A DNA stretch of 64,000 nt. Origin: Fodinibius roseus (GTDB lineage Bacteria > Bacteroidota > Rhodothermia > Balneolales > Balneolaceae). The translations under genes were made by a program, and so were the position numbers. Below the pieces are notes generated by a model. The model did not search any database. It worked only from the letters and a program-made list of their open reading frames with translations, and had not been told where the DNA came from. Shown one piece after another: positions 33,061-42,589 of the stretch (position 1 is its first letter; each line of letters opens with the position of its first letter). The stretch is taken from assembly GCF_900129315.1 (NCBI RefSeq), contig NZ_FQUS01000009.1:124001-188000 (forward strand), read 5' to 3'.

Positions 33061-33999
33061 ATGAAATCTTTGACGACCCACTGTCAAACTCACATATTAT
33101 TGCTGCTGTGCGGGCTGCTAGCCCTGACGGCATTCTCTTGCCAATCACCAGAGGCAGATCAGCAGTCTGAACATATCGCTCGCGTTGGGGACGAATACTT
33201 GTCGCTCGAACAGGCAAAGAAGGCGATTCCTCCTTTTATTTATAAAGAGGACAGCGCTGCGGCCCTCGCTCAGTATCGGCAGCAATGGATTCAGCGCAAG
33301 TTAGTACTCCGGGAAGCCGATAAAATGAATTTAAGACAGCGGGAAGAGATTCAACAGAGACTGAAACGGGCCCGGGACGAAATTTTACGGGAAGCCCTGC
33401 GGATGCATATTATCACGGACGAAATGGATACTACTGTAAGCGATCAAGAGGTAAAAGCTTACTATGATGCAAATAAAGAACATTTCAAGTTAGGTGAACG
33501 TTATGTGCAATATCGTCACCTGAAGACCCAAACTATCGAGGATGCCCGGACGGCCAAGCGGGCCCTGCAATCCGGGACATCGTGGGATCAGGTAGCGGAT
33601 AACTATGCGATGGAGCCTCCAGATGCGATCGAAAATGCCCGGAATTTTCGTCCGATTTCTGAAGTGCTAAACGGTAATGAAATCATGCGCCGTTACCTTC
33701 AAACAATGGACATAAATGAAATTTCACCTATCCAGCGAGTAAACGGTGTTTACCAGTTTGTTCAGCTAACCGGCAGACGGGAACAGAATGAGACTGCGGA
33801 TATGGAGTGGGTCATGGATAAAGTGGAAAACTGGATTATTCTTGATAAAAGGAAGCGAAAGTTCAATTCCTACCTAAAGAATCTTTATCTTAAAGCCGAA
33901 TCGAATAATGAAATGGATGTTTACGACGTTATACCAACAAAGCATAATTCTAAAAAGACTCTTACAGACAGCCTTGAAAGTAACCCAACAGATGAATAA
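33061..33999 (+). CDS. Periplasmic PpiC-type parvulin lipoprotein
   Basis: The protein has 312 residues, a signal peptide with lipobox AFSC (C27), a helical N-terminal chaperone part (ARVGDEYLSLEQAKKAI, and later LREADKMNLRQREEIQQRL) and one parvulin-like domain (about 140-245). The latter is weak: the usual HIL start reads YRHLKTQTIEDARTAKRAL, followed by TSWDQVADNYAMEPPDAIEN. It resembles the PpiC/SurA-like protein often placed beside surA in this branch. It probably aids outer-membrane protein folding. It overlaps surA by 8 bp. Confidence 0.82.
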   Translation: MKSLTTHCQTHILLLLCGLLALTAFSCQSPEADQQSEHIARVGDEYLSLEQAKKAIPPFIYKEDSAAALAQYRQQWIQRKLVLREADKMNLRQREEIQQRLKRARDEILREALRMHIITDEMDTTVSDQEVKAYYDANKEHFKLGERYVQYRHLKTQTIEDARTAKRALQSGTSWDQVADNYAMEPPDAIENARNFRPISEVLNGNEIMRRYLQTMDINEISPIQRVNGVYQFVQLTGRREQNETADMEWVMDKVENWIILDKRKRKFNSYLKNLYLKAESNNEMDVYDVIPTKHNSKKTLTDSLESNPTDE

Positions 34000-35377
34000 G
34001 ATTTATTATATTCTGGTTCTTACGCTCTCACTCGGAATGATCCCTATGCTGGTCCAGGCACAGGAATCCTCCGGTAAAACCGTCGATAAAATTGTTGCTG
34101 TCGTTAACGACCATATCATCCTGAAATCTGATGTCGACCAGCAGGTCCGGCAATATATATTGCAGATGCAGCAGCAGCAAAACCGGCAGATTCCTTTTGG
34201 CGAGGATATCTGGTACTCTGTTCTCCAAAATATTGTTGACCGGAATATTATGCTGGATCAGGCAAAAAGGGATTCGGTTGAGATTCCCAATCAGCAGGTT
34301 GACCAGCAAATCAATCGGCGTATTCAACAATCCATCCAGCAACTGGGCAGTGAAGAAGCGCTCGAACAGCAGATGGGTCAAAGTATTGTCCAGATAAGAG
34401 CTGATATGCGGGAGAACTTCCGCGAACAGATGACGGTCCAGCGCCTGCAGCAGCAGAAGCAGCAGGAAGTGCAAATTACCCGTCCCGAAGTCAAAGAATA
34501 TTTTGAAAGCATCCCGGAAGATTCTCTACCGACCATTCCGGAACAAGTTAGTGTTTCACAGATTGTTCTCACCCCTCCCCCGCTTGAAGATGCCCGCCAG
34601 CAGGCACGTAATCTGGCCGAACAACTCCGCGATTCGGTCCTTAACCACGGCAAGACTATTGAGGAGTTAGCAAAACGACACAGTGATGGTCCCTCCGCAT
34701 CGGACGGTGGTAAACTTCCCCTGATGTCGCTGGACGAATTGGTAGCTGAGTATTCTGCAGCCGCTGCGGCGCTGGAGCCGGGGGAAATTTCCGAGGTTGT
34801 AGAGTCTTCGTTCGGCTTTCACGTCATCCGTCTTAACGAACGCGTGGGCGATCAAATTGATACCAATCATATTTTAATTTCCATCGATGAAGAAAGTTAT
34901 GACGATCAGGCCGCCATCAATCGGCTTGAAGAGTTAAAAGATTCCATACAAACCAATGAGGATGTAACCTTTGCGGATGTTGCGCGCAAGCATTCGGAAG
35001 ATCCGAATACGGCCCCTCTTGGGGGACGATTGCTAAATCCGGAAACCGGGGAACGAATGCTGGCCCTTGAACAAATGGACCCTGCGCTTTATCGCATCGT
35101 ACTGTTACTTGAAAATGAAGGAGATATCTCGGAGCCGAAGTCTTTTCAGATGGGACAGAGTAACAACGCCAAACGGGCTTTTCGTATCGTTCGCTTAAAT
35201 AAGCACGTTGAAGAACATGTGGCTAATTTTGAACAGGATTATGATCGTATCAAGGCCGTGGCGCTACAGGCCAAGCAGCAGCGGATGATCAATTCATGGA
35301 TTGCGGATCTACGCGATGAGATGTATGTGGAATACAAAATACCGATCCCCGACAAGTACAGGAATATGAGTCTATAG
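33992..35377 (+). CDS. surA: Periplasmic chaperone/peptidyl-prolyl isomerase SurA
   Basis: The protein has 461 residues from ATG 33992; the frame is open further upstream but that would cover the previous gene. A Sec signal peptide ends near VQAQ. The SurA N-terminal chaperone domain (DKIVAVVNDHIILKSDVDQQ, rich in Gln afterwards) is followed by two parvulin domains: SVSQIVLTPPPLEDARQQAR with LAKRHSDGPSASDGGKLPLM, and DTNHILISIDEESYDDQAA with ARKHSEDPNTAPLGGRLLN. It escorts outer-membrane proteins to the Bam complex. Confidence 0.94.
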   Translation: MNKIYYILVLTLSLGMIPMLVQAQESSGKTVDKIVAVVNDHIILKSDVDQQVRQYILQMQQQQNRQIPFGEDIWYSVLQNIVDRNIMLDQAKRDSVEIPNQQVDQQINRRIQQSIQQLGSEEALEQQMGQSIVQIRADMRENFREQMTVQRLQQQKQQEVQITRPEVKEYFESIPEDSLPTIPEQVSVSQIVLTPPPLEDARQQARNLAEQLRDSVLNHGKTIEELAKRHSDGPSASDGGKLPLMSLDELVAEYSAAAAALEPGEISEVVESSFGFHVIRLNERVGDQIDTNHILISIDEESYDDQAAINRLEELKDSIQTNEDVTFADVARKHSEDPNTAPLGGRLLNPETGERMLALEQMDPALYRIVLLLENEGDISEPKSFQMGQSNNAKRAFRIVRLNKHVEEHVANFEQDYDRIKAVALQAKQQRMINSWIADLRDEMYVEYKIPIPDKYRNMSL

Positions 35378-35403
35378 GGGGGATAGATATAGATTGTTTA
35401 CAG

Positions 35404-36006
35404 CTATTCCTTATTCCTGTACAGCTGATGCCGTGTGATAATATCAGCCACCGGTGAAGGTACGAGATCGGTGATATCCACTCCGTTTCGCACTTTTTCT
35501 CTGATTTCGGAGGAGGAGATATCTACCGGTTGATGAACAACATAATGGGTCTTGCTGCTGATTTCAGGGTCCAGTGTCCCCGGTTGAAAAGAAGGCCGTC
35601 GGGCGACCAAAAGTTCGCAGCAGCAGAGAATATCACGCCACTTGTGCCAGGTATGAAAGTGCACAAGCGAGTCCTCGCCCATACACAGATAGAATTTCTT
35701 GTCCGGGTGTTGTGCTGTTATATGCTGAAGCGTTTGCAGGGTATAGTAGGGCGGCAAAAGTCGTTTTTCAACATCAGAGACTACAATTTTATCCTTGTCC
35801 TTAAATGCACAAGATAACATCTCGAACCGCAGATCATACTCCGTAAATTCCTGCTGTGTCTTATGAGGGGATTCAGGAGTCAGGAGCAGCCAAAGTTCAG
35901 ATAGGTAAGAGGATTCTACAAATGATCGGGCGATGGAAAGATGTCCGTTATGAACAGGATCAAAACTCCCCCCCAGCAAACCCACCGATTGTTTGAAAGC
36001 CCGCAT
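35404..36006 (-). CDS. nadD: Nicotinate-nucleotide adenylyltransferase NadD
   Basis: The protein has 200 residues. The nucleotidyltransferase motif is GLLGGSFDPVHNGHL near the N-terminus (HxGH as HNGH) and the C-terminal ISSSEIRE matches the ISST(E)IR signature. It converts nicotinate mononucleotide plus ATP to deamido-NAD. Its start codon overlaps the bamD stop by one base, so it is translationally coupled as the last gene of a four-gene minus-strand run. Confidence 0.95.
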   Translation of the reverse strand: MRAFKQSVGLLGGSFDPVHNGHLSIARSFVESSYLSELWLLLTPESPHKTQQEFTEYDLRFEMLSCAFKDKDKIVVSDVEKRLLPPYYTLQTLQHITAQHPDKKFYLCMGEDSLVHFHTWHKWRDILCCCELLVARRPSFQPGTLDPEISSKTHYVVHQPVDISSSEIREKVRNGVDITDLVPSPVADIITRHQLYRNKE

Positions 36007-36872
36007 TAATCTAAATTGCTGGTAACAGGACTCTGTTCCTCTTCTTCGGAACTACTACCCTCTCCCAGGTCCGCTAATGCTGCCCGTGCGTCGTCTACAT
36101 GTTCTTCGGCCTCTGACCGGTACTCGCCTTCGGGAAATAGCTGAACGAAGGTTTCATAGGCGTCAACAGCGCCCTGGTAGCGCTCACGCTGCTTTGACTG
36201 AACGCTGCGATCGGCGTACGTAACATACGTGCTTATTTTATCCACAAGAGCTCGCTGGGCCCAGTTCGACTCCGGATAATTCTCAATGGTCAAATCATAA
36301 TAGACGATAGCCGCTTCATAGCTTTTGGTGCGCCGGTACAGGTTGGCGGAGTAGTAAAGTTTCTTTGCCAGTTTTGAGCGGAGCTCGGTAATATACTGGG
36401 CTGCTTCCTTGACCCTTTCGGAATCAGGATACCTGGAGTTGTAGAGCTGAAATTTTTCAATGGCCGTACGGGTATGTTTTTGATCAAGCTTGTAACGGGG
36501 ACTTAGTTTATAATAACTGTATGCCTCTTTAAAGTGTGCCTCTTCTCGTTTGTCAGCCCGGGGATAGAGCGTGGTATAGCGGGCATATTCCGCGCTGGCA
36601 AGCAGGTAGCGTCCGTCATTAAAATACGATTCCGCAAGATAGAACTGAGCTTCCTGCCCATAATCAGTGCCCCTGCCCAGCTCGATAACGGTCTCAAAAG
36701 CTTCTGCCGCATCAGAATATTCCCCCGACTGGAACAGGCTCATTGATTTTTTATAAGCTGTCGGCAACGTATCCCCTCGCTGGATCAAATCCTCATTTTT
36801 ACAGGATATCAAAACAGTTATGGCTACCATTAAACACGAAATTCGAAAAAAAGACGTTGAGTTACTTATCAT
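36006..36872 (-). CDS. bamD: Outer-membrane assembly lipoprotein BamD
   Basis: The protein has 288 residues with a signal peptide and lipobox LISC (C24), then five TPR units. Typical stretches are YKKSMSLFQSGEYSDAAEAF, EAQFYLAESYFNDGRYLLAS and HFKEAYSYYKLSP. This Bacteroidota-type BamD ends in a Ser/Glu-rich tail. It is a core part of the Bam complex that folds outer-membrane barrels. It is encoded close to surA, though on the opposite strand, in a region devoted to envelope biogenesis. Confidence 0.92.
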   Translation of the reverse strand: MISNSTSFFRISCLMVAITVLISCKNEDLIQRGDTLPTAYKKSMSLFQSGEYSDAAEAFETVIELGRGTDYGQEAQFYLAESYFNDGRYLLASAEYARYTTLYPRADKREEAHFKEAYSYYKLSPRYKLDQKHTRTAIEKFQLYNSRYPDSERVKEAAQYITELRSKLAKKLYYSANLYRRTKSYEAAIVYYDLTIENYPESNWAQRALVDKISTYVTYADRSVQSKQRERYQGAVDAYETFVQLFPEGEYRSEAEEHVDDARAALADLGEGSSSEEEEQSPVTSNLD

Positions 36873-36888
36873 ATCAATAATGTTTTTT

Positions 36889-37911
36889 TCAATATTCTCT
36901 GGAGATCAAACGATTTAAGAGCGTTATAATTTCATTTTTGTAGCATGATTGATCAAAAGTTTCAATCTGCTCCATTGCTTCTTCATAGTATTGCCGGATA
37001 ACGTTGCGCGTAGTATCAATGACACCCAGTTCATTATACCATTCAATGACTGTTGCCACATCATCATCAGAAGGCTCTTGATCAGCAAGAATTTCAGACA
37101 GCCGGTCTTTTTGATCTGCATCACATCGTTGTAACGCAAGAAGGGACAGATATGTTTTCTTTCCTTCTTTAATATCTCCGCCCCGTTGTTTACCAAATTT
37201 ATCAGGGTCGGCTACCACATCCAGCAAATCATCCTGAATTTGAAAAGCGATACCGGTTTTTTGCCCCACTTTCCTCAGCCGGTCAATCGTCGGTTTAGCG
37301 GCTGCGGCTACGGCTCCCCCAATGGCTAACGAGCTACTGATGAGGGCAGCTGTTTTTCCGTCAATCATCTGCAGATATTCCTGAATAGATACCTGTTCCC
37401 TTTTTTCAAAATCGAGATCATAGGCTTGTCCTTCGCAAACACGCTGTGCGCTGTCCAGAAAAATATCAAGGATTAAAGCATAATGTTCCTTGGAATAGGC
37501 TTCATTATAGCCATAATATTGCAGCTGTTTGAAGGCCTTGGCATACATTGCATCACCGGAAAGAATAGCCGTATTTGCACTCCATTTTTTAAACACGCTG
37601 GGTTGGCCCCTGCGCGTGCCGGCAGCATCCATAATATCATCGTGCAGTAACGTAAAGTTATGCAGAAGCTCAATGGCAATAGCTGCAGAAAGGGCCTCTT
37701 TTACTTTTCCGCCGGAAAGTCCACAGCCAATGAGTGTCAAGAGGGGACGCACACGCTTGCCCGGTAATCCGAGCGTATACCGCACCGGGTCATAGAGCAC
37801 TCCGGGCTTTCCCGGCAAATCGATCCGGTTGAGTCCTTCGTCTATAAGATCCGACAGTTCTTGTGGTTCTGTAACTTGCACGTGGATAATACTAAAATTA
37901 TGAAAGGCCAA
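36889..37911 (-). CDS. Polyprenyl (geranylgeranyl-type) diphosphate synthase
   Basis: The protein has 340 residues. Both aspartate-rich motifs are present: first LLHDDIMDAAGTRRGQPS (DDxxD) and second FQIQDDLLD. KRVRPLLTLIGC is the substrate-binding KxxRP-type motif. It condenses isopentenyl diphosphate with allylic diphosphates to C15-C20 or longer chains. The product length cannot be told with certainty. It lies between fni and bamD on the same strand, 24 bp after fni, forming an isoprenoid pair. Confidence 0.92.
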   Translation of the reverse strand: MAFHNFSIIHVQVTEPQELSDLIDEGLNRIDLPGKPGVLYDPVRYTLGLPGKRVRPLLTLIGCGLSGGKVKEALSAAIAIELLHNFTLLHDDIMDAAGTRRGQPSVFKKWSANTAILSGDAMYAKAFKQLQYYGYNEAYSKEHYALILDIFLDSAQRVCEGQAYDLDFEKREQVSIQEYLQMIDGKTAALISSSLAIGGAVAAAAKPTIDRLRKVGQKTGIAFQIQDDLLDVVADPDKFGKQRGGDIKEGKKTYLSLLALQRCDADQKDRLSEILADQEPSDDDVATVIEWYNELGVIDTTRNVIRQYYEEAMEQIETFDQSCYKNEIITLLNRLISREY

Positions 37912-37935
37912 ATATAAGCATTTTGAGACAAGATG

Positions 37936-38967
37936 TTACCGCTCGGGATGCTTTAATTTAAGATGGCGCCGTTTAAGTTCGCCTATCTGTTCACATCCGA
38001 GCAGGGTCAGAATCATACGAAGCTGGCGCTGCCAGTTGTGATAAAGCGACTCGAGTCCCTCTGTCCCCTTTTCGACAACCGCTGTAATGACGGGCTGGGC
38101 TGTAGCCGCAAAGTCAGCTCCCAGGCACAAGGACTTGGCGATGTCCTGGCTCGAGCGAATACCTCCCGAGGCAATAATCTCAAACGGGCGGGTCTCCCCG
38201 AGGCCGGTCAGCTGGAGGAGGCAGTCTACGGTGGGGATTCCCCAATCGTCAAACTGGTGCTGTGGGGACCGATTACTTTTGCGTTTATTTTCGACTTTAG
38301 CCCAGCTGGTCCCTCCGGCTCCTGCCACATCAATTACTTTCGCCCCGGCCTCCAGCAGCCGCCTGGCAACCTCTCCGGAGATCCCCGCTCCTGTTTCTTT
38401 CACTATGAGGGGACGTTCGCATTGCTCAGCCAGGTGGGCAATGCCCTCCTGAATACCTTTGAAGGCACGGTCGCCCTCCGGTTGCATGAGCTCCTGCAGC
38501 GGATTCAGATGGACAATAACAGCATCCGCCTCAATAGAATCGATAAGGATCCTCACCTTTTCGTGTGGAAGACCTCCTGCGAGCTGGGCACCTCCGATAT
38601 TGGCAGCAATAAAAGCGCCGGGAGCACGCTTCCGCACGACAGCAAAGGAAGAGACGGCTTCCGGGTTTTCAAGCAAAATACGCTGGCTCCCCACCCCAAA
38701 GGGCAGGTTGTATTCCTCGCAAAACTCGGCGATGATGGCGTTCACCGCCCCGGCGTCGGTGTACCCCCCGGTCATGGAAGAAATAAACAGTGGAAAGGAA
38801 AATGAACGCCCCAGCAGGTCCGTCCGGGTGGATATGTCATCCATGTCTACCTCCGGCAGCGCATCATGAACAAATCGATACCGCTCAAAACCGGTTGTCT
38901 GTTGATAATCAACCTGGCCCGACGTTGTTAAATCCACATGATCCTTTTTACGTTGTTTAATCGACAT
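37936..38967 (-). CDS. fni: Isopentenyl-diphosphate delta-isomerase type 2 (FMN-dependent)
   Basis: The protein has 343 residues in an FMN-binding TIM-barrel. Recognisable parts are KKDHVDLTTSG near the start, FISSMTGGYTDAG, FGVGSQRILLE, VHLNPLQELMQPEGDRAFKG (type 2 signature with the catalytic Gln), VKETGAGIS and ASGGIRSSQDIAKSLCLGAD. It interconverts IPP and DMAPP, supplying the prenyl synthase encoded next. A long open frame on the opposite strand is a composition shadow. Confidence 0.95.
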   Translation of the reverse strand: MSIKQRKKDHVDLTTSGQVDYQQTTGFERYRFVHDALPEVDMDDISTRTDLLGRSFSFPLFISSMTGGYTDAGAVNAIIAEFCEEYNLPFGVGSQRILLENPEAVSSFAVVRKRAPGAFIAANIGGAQLAGGLPHEKVRILIDSIEADAVIVHLNPLQELMQPEGDRAFKGIQEGIAHLAEQCERPLIVKETGAGISGEVARRLLEAGAKVIDVAGAGGTSWAKVENKRKSNRSPQHQFDDWGIPTVDCLLQLTGLGETRPFEIIASGGIRSSQDIAKSLCLGADFAATAQPVITAVVEKGTEGLESLYHNWQRQLRMILTLLGCEQIGELKRRHLKLKHPER

Positions 38968-39100
38968 AGGGTTGGCCGGATGTTTTTAATTATCATTTTC
39001 CGATTTAAGCTACCTGCTTCAATTGTTCGGTCTCTTATTTGGTCTCCTCTATTCTCTTCAGAAATTACCTCCTTCCCCTCTTTTTGTACTGATTCATACG

Positions 39101-40303
39101 TTATTCATTTTTAAAAGCCATAAACGCAAGGATTGTTGCCAGGAGTATAGAACCGATAGCTCCCACTAATATGGTGGTCATAGCAACCTCATGGTCCAGC
39201 AGCCAGCCTATCATAAACGGGCTCAAGGCGGTACTGAACACCATCAAAGAAGAAAACAGGGAGCGTACCGTACCAATCACTTTCTCCCCGTACAGTTCAG
39301 CCCAGAGAGCTGATTTGATATTGCTGCCCATTCCCATCGTCACTCCCAGCAGTCCCATATACAGGAAAGCTGACCACGATCCGGGATGAAACCAGGCAAT
39401 CATTAACCCGGCACCAAAAGGTAACAAATAAAAGGGAAATAACGTATCGGCGCTCCACCGGTCAATAAGCGGCCCCACCCCCAGGGAACTTACAATACGG
39501 GTCCCCGCAAAAGCCACAAAAGCGGTGGCCAGCAGCCCGGATGTCCATCCCAGCTGTTCGGCGATGGAGATTTGGTACAGAAAGAGAGCCGTTGCCCAGA
39601 ATGCGGGCAACAATACAGCGGGGACCAGCAGCCAAAATTGTGAGTCGCTCAAAATACGTTGATAAAACTTTTTTGAATCCCCGGAGTCTGTATCACCGTT
39701 TTTCAATTCATCCAGCCGGCTGGTGTGTGATTCATTAAGCACCAGCTGTATAAACGGTATGAAAAGCAGGGCAATAACTACCGCAAAGGCCGCCCAGGTC
39801 ATACGCCAGCTTAATATCGAAAGCATACCGGCCACAATGAGCGGGAATATGCCCTCTCCCATCGGATATCCCAGACTGGATATGCTGAGAGCTTTCCCTC
39901 GTTCATGTATGAAGTACCTCGCCATCGCTGTCTGTGCGGTATGGGAACTCAGTCCCTGTCCCGAAAGCCTCAGAAGTAAAAGGGCGACAAACAGCAACGC
40001 GACATGCCACGACAAGGCCAGTGTAACACTGGCAGTAAGAAGGCCTATCGCCACATACATGCCATATTGTTTCAAAGGCAGGTGATCGATCAATCGGCCC
40101 AGATAGGGAAGAATGGCCGCACTGCCAAGCGTGGCAACAGAATACAGGGAGCCAAAGCCGGCATTCGACAGGTTGAAATCCTTTAAAAAATAGGGGACAA
40201 ATAGTGAGATCAGAAATGTCTGTCCGAAACTGGAAAAAAAGGTAAAAGAAAGACCGAAGGTCAAAATACGCTTTTCCCGGAGAACAAAACTCAGGTAATT
40301 CAC
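39101..40303 (-). CDS. Major facilitator superfamily transporter
   Basis: The 400-residue protein has twelve predicted helices. The loop 2-3 motif appears in loose form (LGRLIDHLPLKQYGM) and RYFIHERGKALSISSLGYPM resembles the loop between helices 4 and 5 of MFS proteins. The charged central loop (about 190-210: HTSRLDELKNGDTDSGDSKK) separates the two halves. The substrate is unknown. It stands alone upstream of fni with about 130 bp between. Confidence 0.88.
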   Translation of the reverse strand: MNYLSFVLREKRILTFGLSFTFFSSFGQTFLISLFVPYFLKDFNLSNAGFGSLYSVATLGSAAILPYLGRLIDHLPLKQYGMYVAIGLLTASVTLALSWHVALLFVALLLLRLSGQGLSSHTAQTAMARYFIHERGKALSISSLGYPMGEGIFPLIVAGMLSILSWRMTWAAFAVVIALLFIPFIQLVLNESHTSRLDELKNGDTDSGDSKKFYQRILSDSQFWLLVPAVLLPAFWATALFLYQISIAEQLGWTSGLLATAFVAFAGTRIVSSLGVGPLIDRWSADTLFPFYLLPFGAGLMIAWFHPGSWSAFLYMGLLGVTMGMGSNIKSALWAELYGEKVIGTVRSLFSSLMVFSTALSPFMIGWLLDHEVAMTTILVGAIGSILLATILAFMAFKNE

Positions 40304-40437
40304 AAAAAAATGGGTGTCAGTGTTTTTTAGAGTGATCCAAATTATTACAGCACGGAAAATACGGCTGATTCAGATGAAATTAAACTTCTTTCCCAAATAA
40401 AAAGTTCGGGGCAGGGTAATTATCTTGAGGTGCGGGT

Positions 40438-40962
40438 TTAGTCGCGGCGGGTATAATTGTTATTTGCGACTTTTTTCAGCGATTCGCCCGTGAGCCTGAA
40501 GGTCGTCCATTCATCCATGGGATGAGCGTCCAACGCGTGATAAAACTCAATGGCGTGCGTATTCCAATCCAGGACCACCCATTCCAGGCGCGCGCAATTA
40601 CGATCGATAGCCAATTGTGCAAGGTACCCGAGCAGCGTGGTTCCGATTCCTTTGCCCCGGAAGTCAGCCATAACATACAGGTCTTCCAGATGTATACCGG
40701 GTTTGCCCATAAAGGTAGAGAAATTATGAAAAAAGAGGGCAAATCCCACCGGTTGATCGTGGTAATAAGCCAACAATACTTCGGCATACCGCTGTTCGCC
40801 GAACAGGTTTTTCTGCAGTTGCTCCCCGGTTGCAACCACTTGATCCGACATGTTTTCGTACTCAGCAAGGCGCCGAATGAAATCGAGTATGAGGGGGACA
40901 TCCTCTTCTTCGGCAAAACGGAGGTAGCAGTCTGGCAGGTCAGTTTTTATTTTTTTGCACAT
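40438..40962 (-). CDS. GNAT-family N-acetyltransferase
   Basis: The protein has 174 residues with the GNAT fold. The acetyl-CoA pyrophosphate-binding loop is DFRGKGIGTTLL (Q/RxxGxG/A) and the preceding strand is LEDLYVMA. NTHAIEFYHALDAHPMDEW is the C-terminal part typical of diamine/spermidine-type acetyltransferases (SSAT-like). The substrate is not certain. It begins 6 bp after the stop of the VanY-like gene and is likely in one transcript with it. Confidence 0.9.
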   Translation of the reverse strand: MCKKIKTDLPDCYLRFAEEEDVPLILDFIRRLAEYENMSDQVVATGEQLQKNLFGEQRYAEVLLAYYHDQPVGFALFFHNFSTFMGKPGIHLEDLYVMADFRGKGIGTTLLGYLAQLAIDRNCARLEWVVLDWNTHAIEFYHALDAHPMDEWTTFRLTGESLKKVANNNYTRRD

Positions 40963-40968
40963 CTGAGG

Positions 40969-41742
40969 TTACCGGCTTTCCTTTTTTATTGTTGACGATA
41001 TCCCATTCACATAATTGCCCACCATATCAATTTCTTTTGCAAGCTCAGAACCCTTAAATCCCGTGATATCTGCATTGGAGATATGCTGGTTATAAAATTT
41101 CAAATATTGGCTTGCCAGCGGAAGGTATGACCAGTGCCATTTTTCTTCATTGTATCCCGTGCGACCGTTCAGGCTTTTATCCGTGTAAGGCTGGTAAAAC
41201 CCAAAATCGTTCGCGTGAGCCTTTAGCCATTCATATTCTTTCCTGCCCTGTCCGCTCTCAAAATAGCTGTTGTTTAAATCATTGAGGTCGATATCGGTGC
41301 CCCAGTGGTGACGGGAGGTCATCGGCATAGAGCTGTATTCCAGGATCTCAAGTGCCTTATCCAAATCAGAATCAGCGGTCGAGTTATTCCACTTTCGGTC
41401 CCAGATCGATTTTTGATAGTCAAAATTACGGGTGCCCGAGATAAGGGTAAACGTAATTCCGTCCGCCTTTGCACTGTCGGCCATCGCCTTGAAAGCTTCA
41501 TAGGTTTTCTCATGCAGATATATTTCCTTGTCGGCATACTGTGAATCAACCCGCACAAAATCGTCATGGGTTTCGAAATCAAACTGGCCGGTTACAAATT
41601 CTATGGAGGTATCGACCTGCAGAGTATCCTTATTTGTGGCTTCCGCCGCTTGCACGGTTTGTGCTTGCTGATCATTCGAAGACGACTTGTCTGAGCTGCA
41701 GCTGATCATTAGCGTGAGAAAGAGAAACAAGATTATTCTCAT
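40969..41742 (-). CDS. VanY/LdcB-type D,D-carboxypeptidase lipoprotein (peptidase M15)
   Basis: The protein has 257 residues. A short signal peptide ends at the lipobox MISC (C15). The M15B zinc motif is SRHHWGTDID (S143-x-H145-x2-G148-x3-D152), and EKWHW (200-204) provides the catalytic Glu and third zinc ligand H203. TFTLISGTRNFDYQKSIW is the substrate-binding region. It should trim D-Ala or cross-linked peptides of peptidoglycan in the periplasm. Its upstream region carries a (TTAA)5 tandem repeat 16-35 bp before the start codon, which could affect expression. Confidence 0.92.
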   Translation of the reverse strand: MRIILFLFLTLMISCSSDKSSSNDQQAQTVQAAEATNKDTLQVDTSIEFVTGQFDFETHDDFVRVDSQYADKEIYLHEKTYEAFKAMADSAKADGITFTLISGTRNFDYQKSIWDRKWNNSTADSDLDKALEILEYSSMPMTSRHHWGTDIDLNDLNNSYFESGQGRKEYEWLKAHANDFGFYQPYTDKSLNGRTGYNEEKWHWSYLPLASQYLKFYNQHISNADITGFKGSELAKEIDMVGNYVNGISSTIKKESR

Positions 41743-41757
41743 AAATTAGGGGTTGAT

Positions 41758-41777
41758 TTAATTAATTAATTAATTAA
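41758..41777. repeat. Simple tandem repeat (TTAA)5 in the VanY-like gene leader
   Basis: Five uninterrupted TTAA units occupy 41758-41777, 16 to 35 bp before the ATG (41742, minus strand). No Shine-Dalgarno-like sequence is seen between the repeat and the start. Slippage could change promoter or leader spacing. Confidence 0.85.
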
Positions 41778-41866
41778 GCTGTTTTTTTTTGCTTTTTACT
41801 CGTAATCCTGGAAGGTTGATTTGGTAGAAACAGGCACGCAAGAGCCTCAATGAATAACAGAAATTA

Positions 41867-42589
41867 TCACAATTCCTCTATAAACTTGCCGTAAATCCAG
41901 CCGGTGATATCGTCATTGGTGTGGATCTTATACCATTTTTGTCCACTCATCGCCTCTATATTATCCTTGCTGATCATGGCTTCGGTGGCACCATAGTCGG
42001 GCGTGGAAAAGGATGCGCGAACGGAATCGCTGCGGTCGGACAGAATTCTGACGGCTTTTCCCTCCGGCAGCGAGACCTGATTTCCATTTTTTACGATGAC
42101 AACATCACGCTTTAAAATAGCTTCTTTACTGTTGCCGGAGTTATACTGGTCAAGGATTTGAACAACCGTTCCCTCCTTTGCAACAACGCCGGCTGAGGGC
42201 GATTCGGTGGTGTGGTCACTTCGGATAATGACATTTGATCCCGTTACGCGTCCCTTTGTGGCCATATTGGCCGATGATATCTGATTGAGCTTGCTCTGAG
42301 CATCGGTCCGAAACGCTCCGTCGGGAAATTCTTCGAGATACGTCTCAAATGCTTCGGCGGTCGAGTCGTCTTTAATGACGTCCCAATAGCGGTTGTCAGC
42401 TTGTTTTTGGGCTTCCTCAAGGTGCTCGCCCTCCGGGTTGTCTTCGATATACGACTGGTAGGCTTCGTACGTATCAGCTTGTCGGGCCTCCTCCCAGGTC
42501 ATAGAGCCGCTGCAGCCCGTTATAAAACCCAGACCGGCAATTGTAAATACCAGAACAACCACGGCTATGCGAGAAAATGTAGCGTACAT
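41867..42589 (-). CDS. Lipoprotein with TPR-like N-terminal part and SH3-type domain
   Basis: The protein has 240 residues. A signal peptide ends in lipobox ITGC (C26). Residues 30-105 hold two repeats of the form TYEAYQSYIEDNPEGEHLEEAQ and TAEAFETYLEEFPDGAFRTDAQ, common in Bacteroidota surface proteins. A bacterial SH3-like region follows (SNVIIRSDHTTESPSAGVV, then KWYKIHTNDDITGWIYGKFI) with a long insert. Such proteins bind peptidoglycan or act as envelope sensors. It is encoded upstream of the VanY-like gene on the same strand, with about 125 bp between. Confidence 0.82.
   Translation of the reverse strand: MYATFSRIAVVVLVFTIAGLGFITGCSGSMTWEEARQADTYEAYQSYIEDNPEGEHLEEAQKQADNRYWDVIKDDSTAEAFETYLEEFPDGAFRTDAQSKLNQISSANMATKGRVTGSNVIIRSDHTTESPSAGVVAKEGTVVQILDQYNSGNSKEAILKRDVVIVKNGNQVSLPEGKAVRILSDRSDSVRASFSTPDYGATEAMISKDNIEAMSGQKWYKIHTNDDITGWIYGKFIEEL

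Noticed and set aside
37963-38805. A 280-codon open frame on the plus strand within the fni gene
   Set aside because: It lies wholly antisense to a strongly recognisable type 2 IPP isomerase and shows no motif or signal; it arises from codon composition.
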